Shown here one piece after another: positions 17,473 to 25,852 of a stretch of DNA of 64,000 bases. The position numbers were made by a program, and so were the translations under genes. Below the pieces are notes generated by a model. That model ran no database searches and was not told the origin of the DNA. It saw nothing but the letters and a program-made list of their open reading frames with translations. Source of the DNA: Rhizobium sp. CCGE531 (GTDB lineage Bacteria > Pseudomonadota > Alphaproteobacteria > Rhizobiales > Rhizobiaceae). Numbering within the stretch: the first letter of the stretch is position 1; each line of letters begins with the position of its first letter. The stretch lies in assembly GCF_003627795.1 (NCBI RefSeq), contig NZ_CP032685.1, forward strand, positions 1,302,001-1,366,000, given 5' to 3'.

Positions 17473-17844
17473 ATGAAAAGCATCGTTAGAATCGTCCTTC
17501 TTACCGCCTTCGCCACGACCGCTATTGCCGGTGGCGCGCTCGCTGGCGACAGCAAGTGGGGCGCATTTGCAGTTGATTCATCGGACAAGACCAAGGAGCC
17601 CTATTACGGCGTCGGTGGTGGTGACACGGAAAAGGAAGCTTCCGACTATGCCATGAAGTTCTGCAACGAAGAAGGTGGCAAAGACTGCACACTCGCCATG
17701 ACCTACGAACAGTGCGGGGCGCTAGCGTCGGACGGTAAGTCGATCGGCTGGGGTAAGGCTCCGACGAAGAAGAAAGCAGAGGAGCAGTCGATCCAGGGCT
17801 GCGATGGCGACAGCTGCAAGATTGTGGCCTCGGACTGCAACTGA
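17473..17844 (+). CDS. Small secreted DUF4189-like protein
   Basis: The 123-residue protein starts with a clear Sec signal (KSIVRIVLLTAFATTAIAGG, cleavage after ALAG near residue 26). The mature part has the DUF4189 pattern: WGAFAVDSSDK, GGGDTEKEASDYAMKFC and paired cysteines (CNEEGGKDC, YEQCGAL, GCDGDSCKIVASDC), six to seven in all, which suggests disulfides in the periplasm. The function is unknown. An AAGGG lies about 12 bases upstream of the ATG; an in-frame ATG 69 bp earlier would bury the signal peptide. It is convergent with the DUF805 gene across a shared terminator. Confidence 0.82.
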   Translation: MKSIVRIVLLTAFATTAIAGGALAGDSKWGAFAVDSSDKTKEPYYGVGGGDTEKEASDYAMKFCNEEGGKDCTLAMTYEQCGALASDGKSIGWGKAPTKKKAEEQSIQGCDGDSCKIVASDCN

Positions 17845-17853
17845 AAGCAAAAG

Positions 17854-17882
17854 CGGTGCCGGGCACGTCCCGGCACCGTTTC
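17854..17882. terminator. Bidirectional rho-independent terminator
   Basis: A perfect 10-bp stem, CGGTGCCGGG with CCCGGCACCG, has a CACGT loop. It is flanked by AAAAG on one side and TTTC on the other. It sits 9 bp after the DUF4189 stop and between convergent genes. Confidence 0.85.
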
Positions 17883-17931
17883 TGGCGTGAGTTTCACTTC
17901 GTTCGAATACTCTAATTGTGCTCTGGGCGTA

Positions 17932-18327
17932 TCAGGCGGCGATCGCGTCCTCGCCAAAACGGTTCGAGCCCGTGGTGCCCTTTAGAAGCAGGACCTCCAC
18001 CAGATACCAGACGCTACCAATCAGCGGGACGAACTGGATTAAGAAGAACCAGCCAGACTTGTTACGGTCATGTAGTCGCTTGACGGCGACGGCAAGACCC
18101 GACCAAACGCTGAAGATGACATAGGCAAGGCCAAGCACGATATAGGGAACGGCTGCGGCCCCTTCAACGTGGTACGTGCCATCCTCGCTGATGGAGCCGG
18201 GAATCACGGACCAAAGGAGCGTGAAAACAAGGCCAACAACGGCAGCGGCGATAATGTGAATAAGCACCGCGAGCCACATCTTCTTGCGGGTGATGCGGCC
18301 CTGGAATGTAAAAAGAAGTTTTTTCAT
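17932..18327 (-). CDS. DUF805-family inner-membrane protein
   Basis: The 131-residue protein opens with KLLFTFQGRITRKKMW, the aromatic-basic lead of DUF805. Three to four membrane helices follow (AVLIHIIAAAVVGLVFTLLW, YIVLGLAYVIFSVWSGLAVAV, FLIQFVPLIGSVWYLVEVLLL). The conserved motif AVAVKRLHDRNKSGWFF is present. The function of this family is not established. I take the ATG of MKKLLF rather than an ATG nine codons earlier, because MKKLLF is the usual family start. Confidence 0.85.
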   Translation of the reverse strand: MKKLLFTFQGRITRKKMWLAVLIHIIAAAVVGLVFTLLWSVIPGSISEDGTYHVEGAAAVPYIVLGLAYVIFSVWSGLAVAVKRLHDRNKSGWFFLIQFVPLIGSVWYLVEVLLLKGTTGSNRFGEDAIAA

Positions 18328-18522
18328 GATGTCACTCGATTGCAATATTTTCAAACTACTGACAGTTACTCGATAATTGTCAAAAAATAGATAACATGGT
18401 TCTTCGGGGCAGAAACCACTTCTGTTTTGAGTTCATCCAGACCAGATTTATCACATTTCCTTTAGATAAGCGCAGACGAGAAGACACCGACCTCGCTTCC
18501 ATTTACATCATTGATACTATCA

Positions 18523-18541
18523 ATTAGTATCTTATCTTGTT
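18523..18541. promoter_or_regulatory. Inverted repeat GATACTA-N5-TAGTATC
   Basis: This perfect 7-bp inverted repeat lies in an AT-rich stretch about 40 bp before a truncated reading frame. A related string (TAGTTATCAAGTACCGATAGT) lies just past the far end of the IS6-like element at 19606. It may be an operator of an HxlR/TetR-type regulator whose genes were removed. Confidence 0.35.
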
Positions 18542-18583
18542 CACCAAACATAAAATACTGCTAAATCCGCAGGAGGCCGGCCG

Positions 18584-18706
18584 TGCGATCCTGCGGCAAC
18601 ATGATCATCGTCCCTGCGATGGTATCGGACATCGTGGTGGTTGTCCCGACCACTCCATTAAATGGAGGAAGGCTTCCGCAAGGTCGCTGCCGGGCAAGGC
18701 CTAGGC
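18584..18706 (+). pseudogene. Truncated reading frame cut by the IS6-like element
   Basis: A GTG with a good AGGAGG seven bases upstream opens a frame reading MIIVPAMVSDIVVVVPTTPL and on into the left inverted repeat of the IS. Only about 41 codons remain before the IS. This looks like the 5' end of a gene destroyed by the insertion or by an adjacent deletion; the family is not recognised. Confidence 0.4.
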
Positions 18707-19603
18707 GGCTCTGTTGCAAAAATTCCGGTTGGTTGGAGAGATCCTGAGTTCTCCGCCGTCACGCGGCCTGGCCTTCGGAATTCGAAGCGAGCAGGGCTAT
18801 GGCTTCTGTCAAGGCGCTCGGTCCGGTTCCGAAAGACCGTTCAACGATGCGTGCTTCTCCACGGACGTCCCCCGTCAGGTTGAAAATTGCAGTCTGGCCC
18901 TTGCGTAGAGCGCGCATGACCTCGAATCCTTTGATTGTCGCATAAGCCGTTTTCAAGGTTTTAAACCCTCTCACCGGACGGATCAGCTGTTTCAGCTTGC
19001 CGTGATCTGCTTCGGCGACGTTGTTCAGATATTTGACCTGCCGATGCACAAGCGCTGCGGGGCATTTGCCATCGGTCTTCAGTTCCGAAATCGCGATGCC
19101 GTAAGTCGGCGCTTTGTCGGTGTTGATCACGGTTGGCTTCTCCCAGTCCTTCAGGCCATTCAGGGCCTTGCCGAGAAAGCGCTTGGCCGCTTTGGCGTTG
19201 CGCGTCGGGGACAGATAGAAATCGATGGTGTTACCGAATTTGTCGACGGCCCGGCACAGGTATGTCCATTGACCACGAACCTTCACATAGGTTTCGTCAA
19301 CGCGCCAACTCGTCGACTGTGGCCGGCGCCAGTGCCAACGCAGCCGTTTTTCTATCTCCGGTGCATATTTCTGGACCCAGCGGTAAATCGTCGATCTACG
19401 GGCACACCCCGCTCACCCATCATTTGTTCAAGATCGCGGTAGCTGACCCCATAGCGGCAGTACCAACGGACCGCTCAAAGGATAATCTCGCCCTGGAAAT
19501 GCCGCTACTTAAAATCATTCATCAAAAGTCTCGCTGAAAATTGCCGGCACTCTAAAATTGCCGGCACTCTTTCGGCTATCAACGGAATTTTTGCAACAGA
19601 GCC
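18707..19603. mobile_element. IS6-family-like insertion sequence, degenerate
   Basis: Perfect 20-bp terminal inverted repeats start GGCTCTGTTGCAAAAATTCC on the left (18707-18726), with the complement at 19584-19603. The 897-bp length and the transposase type match IS6. The flanking 8-mers (GCCTAGGC and GATAGTTA) are not duplicated, so one flank was probably deleted or rearranged. Near the right end a 14-bp unit (ATTGCCGGCACTCT) is repeated in tandem. Confidence 0.85.
18759..19520 (-). pseudogene. Inactive IS6-family transposase
   Basis: Homology starts at MNDFK near 19520 and runs HFQGEIIL, VRWYCRYGVSYRDLEQMM, then RVDETYVKVRG (first catalytic Asp), VINTDKAPTYG (second Asp) and NVAEADHGKLKQLIRP (Glu). 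The first part holds two in-frame stops (near 19503 and 19472) and a frameshift near 19395 in the helix-turn-helix region. The DDE part from 19286 down is open, but full-length enzyme cannot be made. Confidence 0.85.
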
Positions 19604-19816
19604 GATAGTTATCAAGTACCGATAGTAACAGATTTGAAACCGAGAATGCGGCGCGTCGGTTTGGGCTGGATCGGTGGATTTAACCGGGAATTTGGCCTTT
19701 CTTGTCAGCCTTCCTCCAAGTTCAACGAATTCCCTCGCCCGATCGAGTGTCCTGACATGTTCCAGCCAACTGGATCAAAGCCCCTTTTTGATCCACTCTA
19801 TCGCGTTGTTCTCACA

Positions 19817-19861
19817 CTATTCCGGACGGAAAGCCGTTGCGCACTTTTCCTGAAATTGCCT
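19817..19861. repeat. Rhizobium-type intergenic repeat (RIME-like)
   Basis: The string around TTCCGGACGGAAAGCCGTTGC followed by CACTTTTCCTGAAATTGCC resembles a short palindromic repeat I know to be common between genes in Rhizobium. A weaker related piece lies at 36818-36840. The identity is from memory and was not searched. The rest of 19604-19945 shows no gene. Confidence 0.5.
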
Positions 19862-19945
19862 CAGAGACTTGACGGCGACCACCCGTCCAAATTTCAATGG
19901 TTTGTTCGGCCCTGCCTGAAAGCACAGACACCGAGCGTTGCGATC

Positions 19946-20422
19946 TCAATGCGTGGACATCGACTGCGGCTGGTTGAGGCGGCTGCGGACGGCGGTCAGT
20001 TCGGAGGTCGTATGGTTGAGGCGGTCGGCAAGCACGCGCATGATCTCGACGGCCATTTCCGGAAAATCGCTAAGCAGCTTCAGGAAATGCTCCTTGCTGA
20101 TCTTCAATGCTTCAAGCCTGGAAGTGGCCTTTACCGTGGCGGTACGGGAGACGTCACAGAGAATGGCGATTTCGCCGACGATGGAGTTTACGTCGACTTC
20201 GGCAACCTTGATCTCCCCGGCCGGGCTATCGACTAGAATATCAGCGGTTCCGGAAAGAACAACATAGGCCGCATCACCCTGATCCCCCTGATGAAACAGG
20301 GTTTGACCAGCATTATAGCTGACACGATCGGACGTAAACGCCAAGAGTTTCAATTTCGCGGGCGCAATGCGCGAAAAAATCGGCACTCGCTTCAGCATTT
20401 CAACTTCGTCTTTCAGAAGCAT
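19946..20422 (-). CDS. Free-standing cyclic nucleotide-binding domain protein
   Basis: The 158-residue protein consists almost only of a Crp/PKA-type cyclic-nucleotide-binding domain: FSRIAPAKLKLLAF, GQTLFHQGDQGDAAYVVLSG and the phosphate-binding cassette IVGEIAILCDVSRTATVKA, with G83-E84 and R93-T-A. These match residues that contact the cyclic phosphate and ribose, so cAMP or cGMP binding is likely. There is no helix-turn-helix, so it is not a transcription factor; it ends in a short helical tail. It lies 53 bp after the degenerate transporter gene, in the same direction, and so is probably its partner or regulator. Three cyclase-fold proteins are encoded in the same locus. Confidence 0.88.
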   Translation of the reverse strand: MLLKDEVEMLKRVPIFSRIAPAKLKLLAFTSDRVSYNAGQTLFHQGDQGDAAYVVLSGTADILVDSPAGEIKVAEVDVNSIVGEIAILCDVSRTATVKATSRLEALKISKEHFLKLLSDFPEMAVEIMRVLADRLNHTTSELTAVRSRLNQPQSMSTH

Positions 20423-20475
20423 GAGCTTCGGTACCCCCAGTGTTCGGCCCCAGACGCCACTGTCGAGATAGGATA

Positions 20476-23190
20476 TTACGATAACAGTTCTTTGAACATA
20501 CCGTTTTTCTCTAAAAGATCCGTGCTTGATCCGCTTTCGACAAGACTCCCGTGGTCGAAGACCAGGACACGGTCGAACAATTCGGCAAAACTCGGATTGG
20601 ACAACACCCAGATGATTGCCGGCGCGTATCCGTCGCTGTCGAATTCGCCCAGGATGGCTCTCGCAATCTGGTCCTGGACGCGATGATCGAGCGCCGGCAG
20701 CGGGCGGTTGCAGATAATGTAGTCCGCGCGTTTCAAAAGCGCGCGGCCGAGATTGAGCTTCTGGCGCTGCACGTTGGTCAGACGCTTGCCGCCCGAGCCG
20801 ACATCGAAATCCAGGCCGATCGACAGGACGCTGTCATGCATGCCAAGGCGGCCGAAGACATCGTACATGATCTGATGGATGCTCTCCGGCGCATTGGCCT
20901 GCTGATGGGCGATACGGCCGAACAGCACATTGTCCATCAAGGTCGCCGACGCGGTAAAGCGTTCCGGATCATAACGTTCGATGACGCTGGTAAGATCGGC
21001 CGGTATGTTCTCGTAGAATTTCGCCCGCGCCTGGACGATCTTTTCCATCAGCATCTGGGTCAGAAGGCCGAAGCGGTGACGCGGCTCGATATAGGAAAAG
21101 CTCAGGCGGATGATGGCCGCGCGTTCATCGTCGCTCGCCGCCTCATATCCCTTGCCGTTCAGCTTCTGCAGCAACGCCTCGTAGGTCGGAATATCTTCCG
21201 CCGTCATGAAGGTCAGCTGCTGGAAGAACGGATGGTCCGGCGGCAGGTCGGTGAAAAGCTCGACCGCGTTTTCGGCGATCTCCAAGCCCATGTCGTAAAG
21301 ATCGGACACGAGCCCGGTTTCGGCGAATATCTGCCGGAAATAAGGATGCGCGGCGAGCTTGCGATTGGTCATCTGCGGCCGCTTCAGCGTGCCGAACAGC
21401 AGATTTTCGCCGACCGTCGCCTGCAGGTTATAGACATCGAACTGGAAGGGAACGACGAGGTCCTCCAGCTTCTCCTCCTCAAGCCGCAATCGCAGAGCCT
21501 GACGCAACTCGACGATGCGCGACGTCAGATCCTCGTGCGCGGCCGCATCGACATTCGAGCGCAGCGCCATGTCGAAGATATCCTGCGACATGGCAACGGC
21601 ATCGAGAACCGGGCGGATCACCGAGTAGATATCATCCGGCCCCGTGGCCCCCGCGGCCGCATAATCGACCCAGTCGCTGTTGAGATCGAATTCCGGATTG
21701 GCCGCGCGCCGCGCTTCCGTCACACGCCATTTGGCCTTGGTGGCCTCGTCGTCGGTGTAGACGGGCGCAATGAACGGCGCATGCTTGAGGCCATAGAGCA
21801 GATTGCTGCGCAAGGTGCCATGGAAGAAGAAGGTTTCGGACGAAGCGTAAGCGATGCGTCGCCCGGTCATCGATTCCGGCAATTCCAGGATATCGCGACC
21901 GTCGATCGAGATGCGGCCGCTATCCGGCCAGGTCAGGCGCCCGAATGCCTCGGCGAGATATTCACCACCCGCGCCGCTGTCGCCAACGATCGCCACTCTT
22001 TCCCCGGGATGGATTTCGGTCGAGACGTGATCGAGCACGCGCGCGCCGCTGTCGTCGAGGACGGTCACATTGGTCGCAACCAGGGCATGGGTGATGCGTC
22101 CTGCCGGCGCATGCGAGACGACCTGGATTTTCGGATCGATCAGATGGTCGACGCTGAACTGCTCGACCACCTGATTGTATTTGACCTGCACATCCTGACG
22201 CGACTGGTCCCAATCGATCAGTTCCTTCAGCGGTCCCGGGAGGTCCTTGTAGGCATTGATGACGGCGACGAGCTGACCGATGTCCAAGCGGCCCTGCAAG
22301 GCAAGGAAACCACCGATCAGATAGAACAGGAAGGGCGTGACCTGCGCGAGGAAATTATTGATGAATTTCACCAAAAACTTCCACTGATAGAGATCGTAGC
22401 GGATCGAAAAGATCAATCCGAGCCGATGGGCGATATCGGCGCGCTCCAAGTTCGTGGTGTCGTTGGCGTGGATAGTGCCGATGCCGTCGACGATCTCGCC
22501 GACGCGGCCGGAAAGCTCGCGCGCCGTCAGCTGACGCTGGCGACCAAGCTCCAGAAGCCGCTTGCGCATGCGGGGAATGATGATCGCCTGCACGGCGACG
22601 ATGGCGGCGGCGATCATGCCGAGCCAGAAATTCTGCATGACGATAAAGACGAGCGCCGTCACCGCCTGGCCGCCGAGAAGGGCGGGCTGCACGAAGGCAT
22701 CGCCGGTGAAGCCGCCCATCGGCTCCACCTCGTCCTTGATCATGGTGGCGATTTCCGCGGGCTTCACGCGTTTGAAATGGATCGGGGGAAACCGCAGCAC
22801 GCGATCGATCAGTTCGAAACGGATGCGTCGCAGCATGCGCTCGCCCAGCCGCCCCTTATAGGTATTGATATAGAGCTTGAAGAGGCCGTTGAGGACGACA
22901 AGCGCCAGGAACACCATGCTCAGCGCGACGAGCATCCACATGCGGGTCAGCTGGATGCCCTGAAAGGCCTCGATATGACCGATCAGCGGCACGTTGAACG
23001 CGATGTGCATAAATGTCTGGGTATCGCCAGGATGCTCGAAACCCTTGCCCTGGATCGGCCCGTTGACGATCTGCTTGGGCAGGTCGAAGGACAGAAAGTA
23101 TGGGATCATCGAAGCCGCAACGACCAGCAGTATCCAGATCTGCTCCAGCCGGGTGTTCGACCAAATGTAACGCGCTAGGCTTTTTTCCAT
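20476..23190 (-). CDS. 904-residue ABC exporter-like protein with degenerate, expanded nucleotide-binding domain
   Basis: The N-terminal half has the ABC exporter membrane fold: helices near 18-34, 84-107, 170-205 and 280-300, with GERMLRRIRFELIDRVLRFP as the coupling region. The C-terminal half follows NBD order, but the key residues are gone. Walker A reads GDSGAGGE (403-410; Lys and Thr lost), the signature LTNVQRQ (804-810), Walker B YIICNRPLPALD (824-835; Asp and Glu lost), and the H-loop His is replaced near Asn865. Between Walker A and the signature there is a roughly 300-residue expansion in which an N-LL-(F/Y)-G motif occurs three times (462-467, 596-600, 754-758). The protein therefore probably cannot hydrolyse ATP alone. 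A homopolymer of 12 G lies in its leader. The following cNMP-binding gene is probably co-transcribed. Confidence 0.85.
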   Translation of the reverse strand: MEKSLARYIWSNTRLEQIWILLVVAASMIPYFLSFDLPKQIVNGPIQGKGFEHPGDTQTFMHIAFNVPLIGHIEAFQGIQLTRMWMLVALSMVFLALVVLNGLFKLYINTYKGRLGERMLRRIRFELIDRVLRFPPIHFKRVKPAEIATMIKDEVEPMGGFTGDAFVQPALLGGQAVTALVFIVMQNFWLGMIAAAIVAVQAIIIPRMRKRLLELGRQRQLTARELSGRVGEIVDGIGTIHANDTTNLERADIAHRLGLIFSIRYDLYQWKFLVKFINNFLAQVTPFLFYLIGGFLALQGRLDIGQLVAVINAYKDLPGPLKELIDWDQSRQDVQVKYNQVVEQFSVDHLIDPKIQVVSHAPAGRITHALVATNVTVLDDSGARVLDHVSTEIHPGERVAIVGDSGAGGEYLAEAFGRLTWPDSGRISIDGRDILELPESMTGRRIAYASSETFFFHGTLRSNLLYGLKHAPFIAPVYTDDEATKAKWRVTEARRAANPEFDLNSDWVDYAAAGATGPDDIYSVIRPVLDAVAMSQDIFDMALRSNVDAAAHEDLTSRIVELRQALRLRLEEEKLEDLVVPFQFDVYNLQATVGENLLFGTLKRPQMTNRKLAAHPYFRQIFAETGLVSDLYDMGLEIAENAVELFTDLPPDHPFFQQLTFMTAEDIPTYEALLQKLNGKGYEAASDDERAAIIRLSFSYIEPRHRFGLLTQMLMEKIVQARAKFYENIPADLTSVIERYDPERFTASATLMDNVLFGRIAHQQANAPESIHQIMYDVFGRLGMHDSVLSIGLDFDVGSGGKRLTNVQRQKLNLGRALLKRADYIICNRPLPALDHRVQDQIARAILGEFDSDGYAPAIIWVLSNPSFAELFDRVLVFDHGSLVESGSSTDLLEKNGMFKELLS

Positions 23191-23330
23191 TGCTTACTGC
23201 AGGCTTTCAGATTCAACGCCCCGCGCCGGTCCGACGCCGGCACCTATGTTGCAGAGATGCGGGAAGATTTCGTTGCGGATACGTGGCCCCATTTGTGAAA
23301 AGGGAAACCGCCTGGTCTTTCGTCCACGCT

Positions 23331-23342
23331 CCCCCCCCCCCC
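23331..23342. repeat. Homopolymer of 12 C (12 G in the sense of the 904-aa gene)
   Basis: A run of 12 C on the plus strand sits about 140 bp upstream of the ATG of the degenerate transporter gene. It is about 18-29 bp past a TATAAAT box (23360-23366, minus strand), so it would lie at the very start of the transcript. Runs of this length are prone to slipped-strand change. The rest of 23191-23433 shows no gene. Confidence 0.85.
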
Positions 23343-23433
23343 GAGTCATCGATTTTTCGATTTATATCACAAGATTGCAGGAATCCAGGAGGATAAAACG
23401 ACGGCATGTCTCCGATAGCCGCCGCGCCTTCCT

Positions 23434-24579
23434 CTATGTGACTTGGCGCAGAATAGCCGAGGTTCTGGCGGCACCGCCGAGATCGATGTCCGGGTTGCTC
23501 GGCTTGGGCCGCGACAGCGCGGACTTGACGGCTCCGGCCAGCAATTCGGTCGTCAATCCTGCCTCCGGCAGGGTCAATGCCAAGCCCAGTCTTTCCAGCC
23601 GCTCGGCCCTGACCGACTGCTCTGTTTCGCCGCCGGCCGTGAAGGGAACCAGAATGGCGCGGCAGCCGGCGACGAGAAGATCGCCGACGGTATTGTAGCC
23701 GGCTTGCGAGATCGATAGCTCCGCTCCCCGCAGGAGAGATGGAAAATCCTTGCGAAAGCGAACAAGCCCGACATTGCCGGGCGCGTCCTTGGCGAGATCG
23801 GCATAGTCCTGTTCGGGCAGGTTCGGCCCGGCGATCAAAAGCCAGCGGCGATCGGTCGCCACGCGGCTTGCCGCCTCCAGCGATGCGCGGATGAGATGGC
23901 GCCCGACAGCGCCACCGCCCGCCGATACGACGATATCGAAGGTTTCGGCAGGCTCCGGCGGCAAGGCTGGCGCGACGAGGCCCGTATAGGCGATCTTGTC
24001 GACGATCGCCCCGGTCAAGGGAAAGGTTTCCTCCAGCCGGACGAAATGCGGGTCGCCATGAACGAGCACGCCATCGAAGTGATCGCGAAGCAGGCCCACG
24101 GTCTCCTCGTCACGGCCCGGCTTCTTCTGCTGCTGCAGGATATCGCGCACCGAGGTGTAAAGTTTCGGCTTCGGATTTGCCTTCGAAACGGCATCGAGCA
24201 GCGGCAGAAGCTCGAAACGCATCTGCCTGCGGCCGAAGGGAAATGCCTCGATGACGACGACATCGGGCGCAGCCTGCCGGAAAGCATCGATCAGCAGATC
24301 GCGGCGGCGCGACAGAAAATCCTCGCCGACGGGATTGCCAGCCTGATCGGCCAGGCCGGAAAACCCGGCGCTGCTGGCGACCACGGCAGGCAATGTGACC
24401 GAGGTGACATCCGCCCCGGGGAAGCCATTCACCGGTATGCCGCCGGTGACAATAGTCACCTGGCAGCCATCCTTCGCCAAGGCACTGGCAATGCGGCTCG
24501 CGCGCGCCAGGTGGCCGATGCCGAGCAGATGCTGAACGTAGAAGAAGACGCGCAAGGGCTGGGAATGCGAGGCCGTCAT
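23434..24579 (-). CDS. Glycosyltransferase, GT-B fold (family 28/MurG-like)
   Basis: The 381-residue protein has the N-terminal acceptor domain motif LLGIGHLARASRIASALAKDG and a C-terminal GT28-like nucleotide-sugar domain: IVVSAGGGAVG, LLIAGPNLPEQ, VRFRKDFPSLLRGAELSISQAGYNTVGDLL, then ILVPFTAGGETEQSVRAERL. These are the layout and donor-binding loop of MurG/MGT-type enzymes. No membrane helix is seen. The ATG overlaps the TGA of the GT4 gene (ATGA), so the two are coupled. The first ATG of the longer frame would overlap the GT4 gene by a further 33 bp. Donor and acceptor are unknown. It belongs to a three-gene glycosyltransferase unit. Confidence 0.88.
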   Translation of the reverse strand: MTASHSQPLRVFFYVQHLLGIGHLARASRIASALAKDGCQVTIVTGGIPVNGFPGADVTSVTLPAVVASSAGFSGLADQAGNPVGEDFLSRRRDLLIDAFRQAAPDVVVIEAFPFGRRQMRFELLPLLDAVSKANPKPKLYTSVRDILQQQKKPGRDEETVGLLRDHFDGVLVHGDPHFVRLEETFPLTGAIVDKIAYTGLVAPALPPEPAETFDIVVSAGGGAVGRHLIRASLEAASRVATDRRWLLIAGPNLPEQDYADLAKDAPGNVGLVRFRKDFPSLLRGAELSISQAGYNTVGDLLVAGCRAILVPFTAGGETEQSVRAERLERLGLALTLPEAGLTTELLAGAVKSALSRPKPSNPDIDLGGAARTSAILRQVT

Positions 24580-25835
24580 GCGGATTTCCGCCATTGATCT
24601 TCCCTTTGCCATTGCTCCTCGAACAGCCGCGTCAATTGCCGGATGCTGGCATGATAATCAAAGTGCTCGCGCACCCGCGTTTCGGCCGCCTCCCCGAGCC
24701 TGTGGCGTAGCGCCGGGTTGCGAATGGCAGATTCCAGCACTGCTGCGAGCGCCTGCGGATCCTCGGATGGAACGACAAGACCATTCTCGCCATCCTCGAG
24801 CAACTCGGGAACACCGGAGATATTGGTGGAAACACAGACGAGACGCTGGCTCGATGCTTCCACGAGCACGTTCGGCAGGCCGTCGCGATCGCCATCGGCG
24901 GCCACGCGGCAAGCGAGCGCGAAGATATCGGCCTGACGATAATGGGAAAGCACATCCTCCTGTGCCAGCGCTCCCTTCCAGGTGATGCGATCGGCAATGC
25001 CGAGCGTATCGGCCAATGGCTTCAGCTTTGCCAGCCCATCGCCACCGCCGATATGGGTAAAGCGCCAGTTGAGATCGCCAGGCAACCGCGCCAGCGCCTT
25101 CAGCAATACGTCGTATCCCTTCTTTTCCACCGCGCGCCCGACGCTGAGAATGAGGGCGGGATTGGAAGCATCCGTGCCATCCCGATCGGAATGTTCGCCG
25201 GCGAAGGGGGCGAAGCGATCGAGATCCAGGCCGTGATAGCTCAGATAAACCTTATCATCCGCCTGGATCAGATCGCGCATGTGCTCGAAGCCGGTGCGCG
25301 TGCAGGTTACCGTCCAGCGGGCTCGGCCGAGCTTTTCCGAAAGCTCCCAGTCCGGCGACGTCCAGATATCCTTGGCATGCGCCGAGCAGGTCCAGGGGAC
25401 GCCGGTCATGATGCTGGCATAGGAGGTCACGGAAGCCGGCGTATGGATGAAATGCGCATGCAGCCATTCGCCGCCATCAGGCCATTCATGCGCCAGAACC
25501 AATGCCTGGCCGAAACGCCGCACGCGGTTTGGGGCGATATCCCGCTTCAGGTCGGCCCAGAATTGCTTCAGGAGCGGTTTGAAGCCCGGCTTGCCGATGC
25601 CTGCAAAGAAGGCCCGCAGCACCCTCAGCGGTTCGTTGTGCAGATATTCCGGCAGATAGACCACGCGCGCCCTGATCTCGTCATGGACGGGATGGCGCTT
25701 CTTGTCCGTCGGCTTGCGCATCGAAATCAGCGTCAGGTCGAAGCCGGCCTTTTCCAGGCCAAGCAGCTCCTGCGCAATGAAGGTTTCCGACAGGCGAGGA
25801 TAGCCCTTGAGGACCACCAGTATTTTCTTCCGCAT
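24576..25835 (-). CDS. Glycosyltransferase family 4
   Basis: The 419-residue retaining GT-B glycosyltransferase has N-terminal VVLKGYPRLSETFIAQELLGLEK, a motif common in exopolysaccharide and colanic-acid-type GT4 enzymes. It also has HAHFIHTPASVTSYASIMTG, the donor-domain start LILSVGRAVEKKGYDVLLKAL, and the GT4 C-terminal EASSQRLVCVSTNISGVPELLEDGENGLVVP region, in which the first Glu of the usual E-x7-E is kept in VLVEASS. It is encoded between two GT28-like genes, 17 bp from one and overlapping the other. The set may build a short oligosaccharide on a lipid or surface polymer. Confidence 0.9.
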   Translation of the reverse strand: MRKKILVVLKGYPRLSETFIAQELLGLEKAGFDLTLISMRKPTDKKRHPVHDEIRARVVYLPEYLHNEPLRVLRAFFAGIGKPGFKPLLKQFWADLKRDIAPNRVRRFGQALVLAHEWPDGGEWLHAHFIHTPASVTSYASIMTGVPWTCSAHAKDIWTSPDWELSEKLGRARWTVTCTRTGFEHMRDLIQADDKVYLSYHGLDLDRFAPFAGEHSDRDGTDASNPALILSVGRAVEKKGYDVLLKALARLPGDLNWRFTHIGGGDGLAKLKPLADTLGIADRITWKGALAQEDVLSHYRQADIFALACRVAADGDRDGLPNVLVEASSQRLVCVSTNISGVPELLEDGENGLVVPSEDPQALAAVLESAIRNPALRHRLGEAAETRVREHFDYHASIRQLTRLFEEQWQREDQWRKSA

Positions 25836-25852
25836 CGACAGCTTCCGACGAT

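Noticed and set aside
19634..20236. 200-codon plus-strand frame before and across the cNMP-binding gene
   Set aside because: Its second half is antisense to the cNMP-binding domain, and its first half covers the intergenic repeat.
20551..23178. 875-codon plus-strand open frame opposite the 904-aa gene
   Set aside because: It lacks any protein motif, whereas the minus strand encodes recognisable membrane helices and ABC-domain order. It is a shadow of high GC content.
23246..23698. Plus-strand frame spanning the C12 tract as a phase-variable gene
   Set aside because: The frame is antisense to the glycosyltransferase end and has no ribosome site or domain, so the tract is treated as leader DNA of the minus-strand gene.
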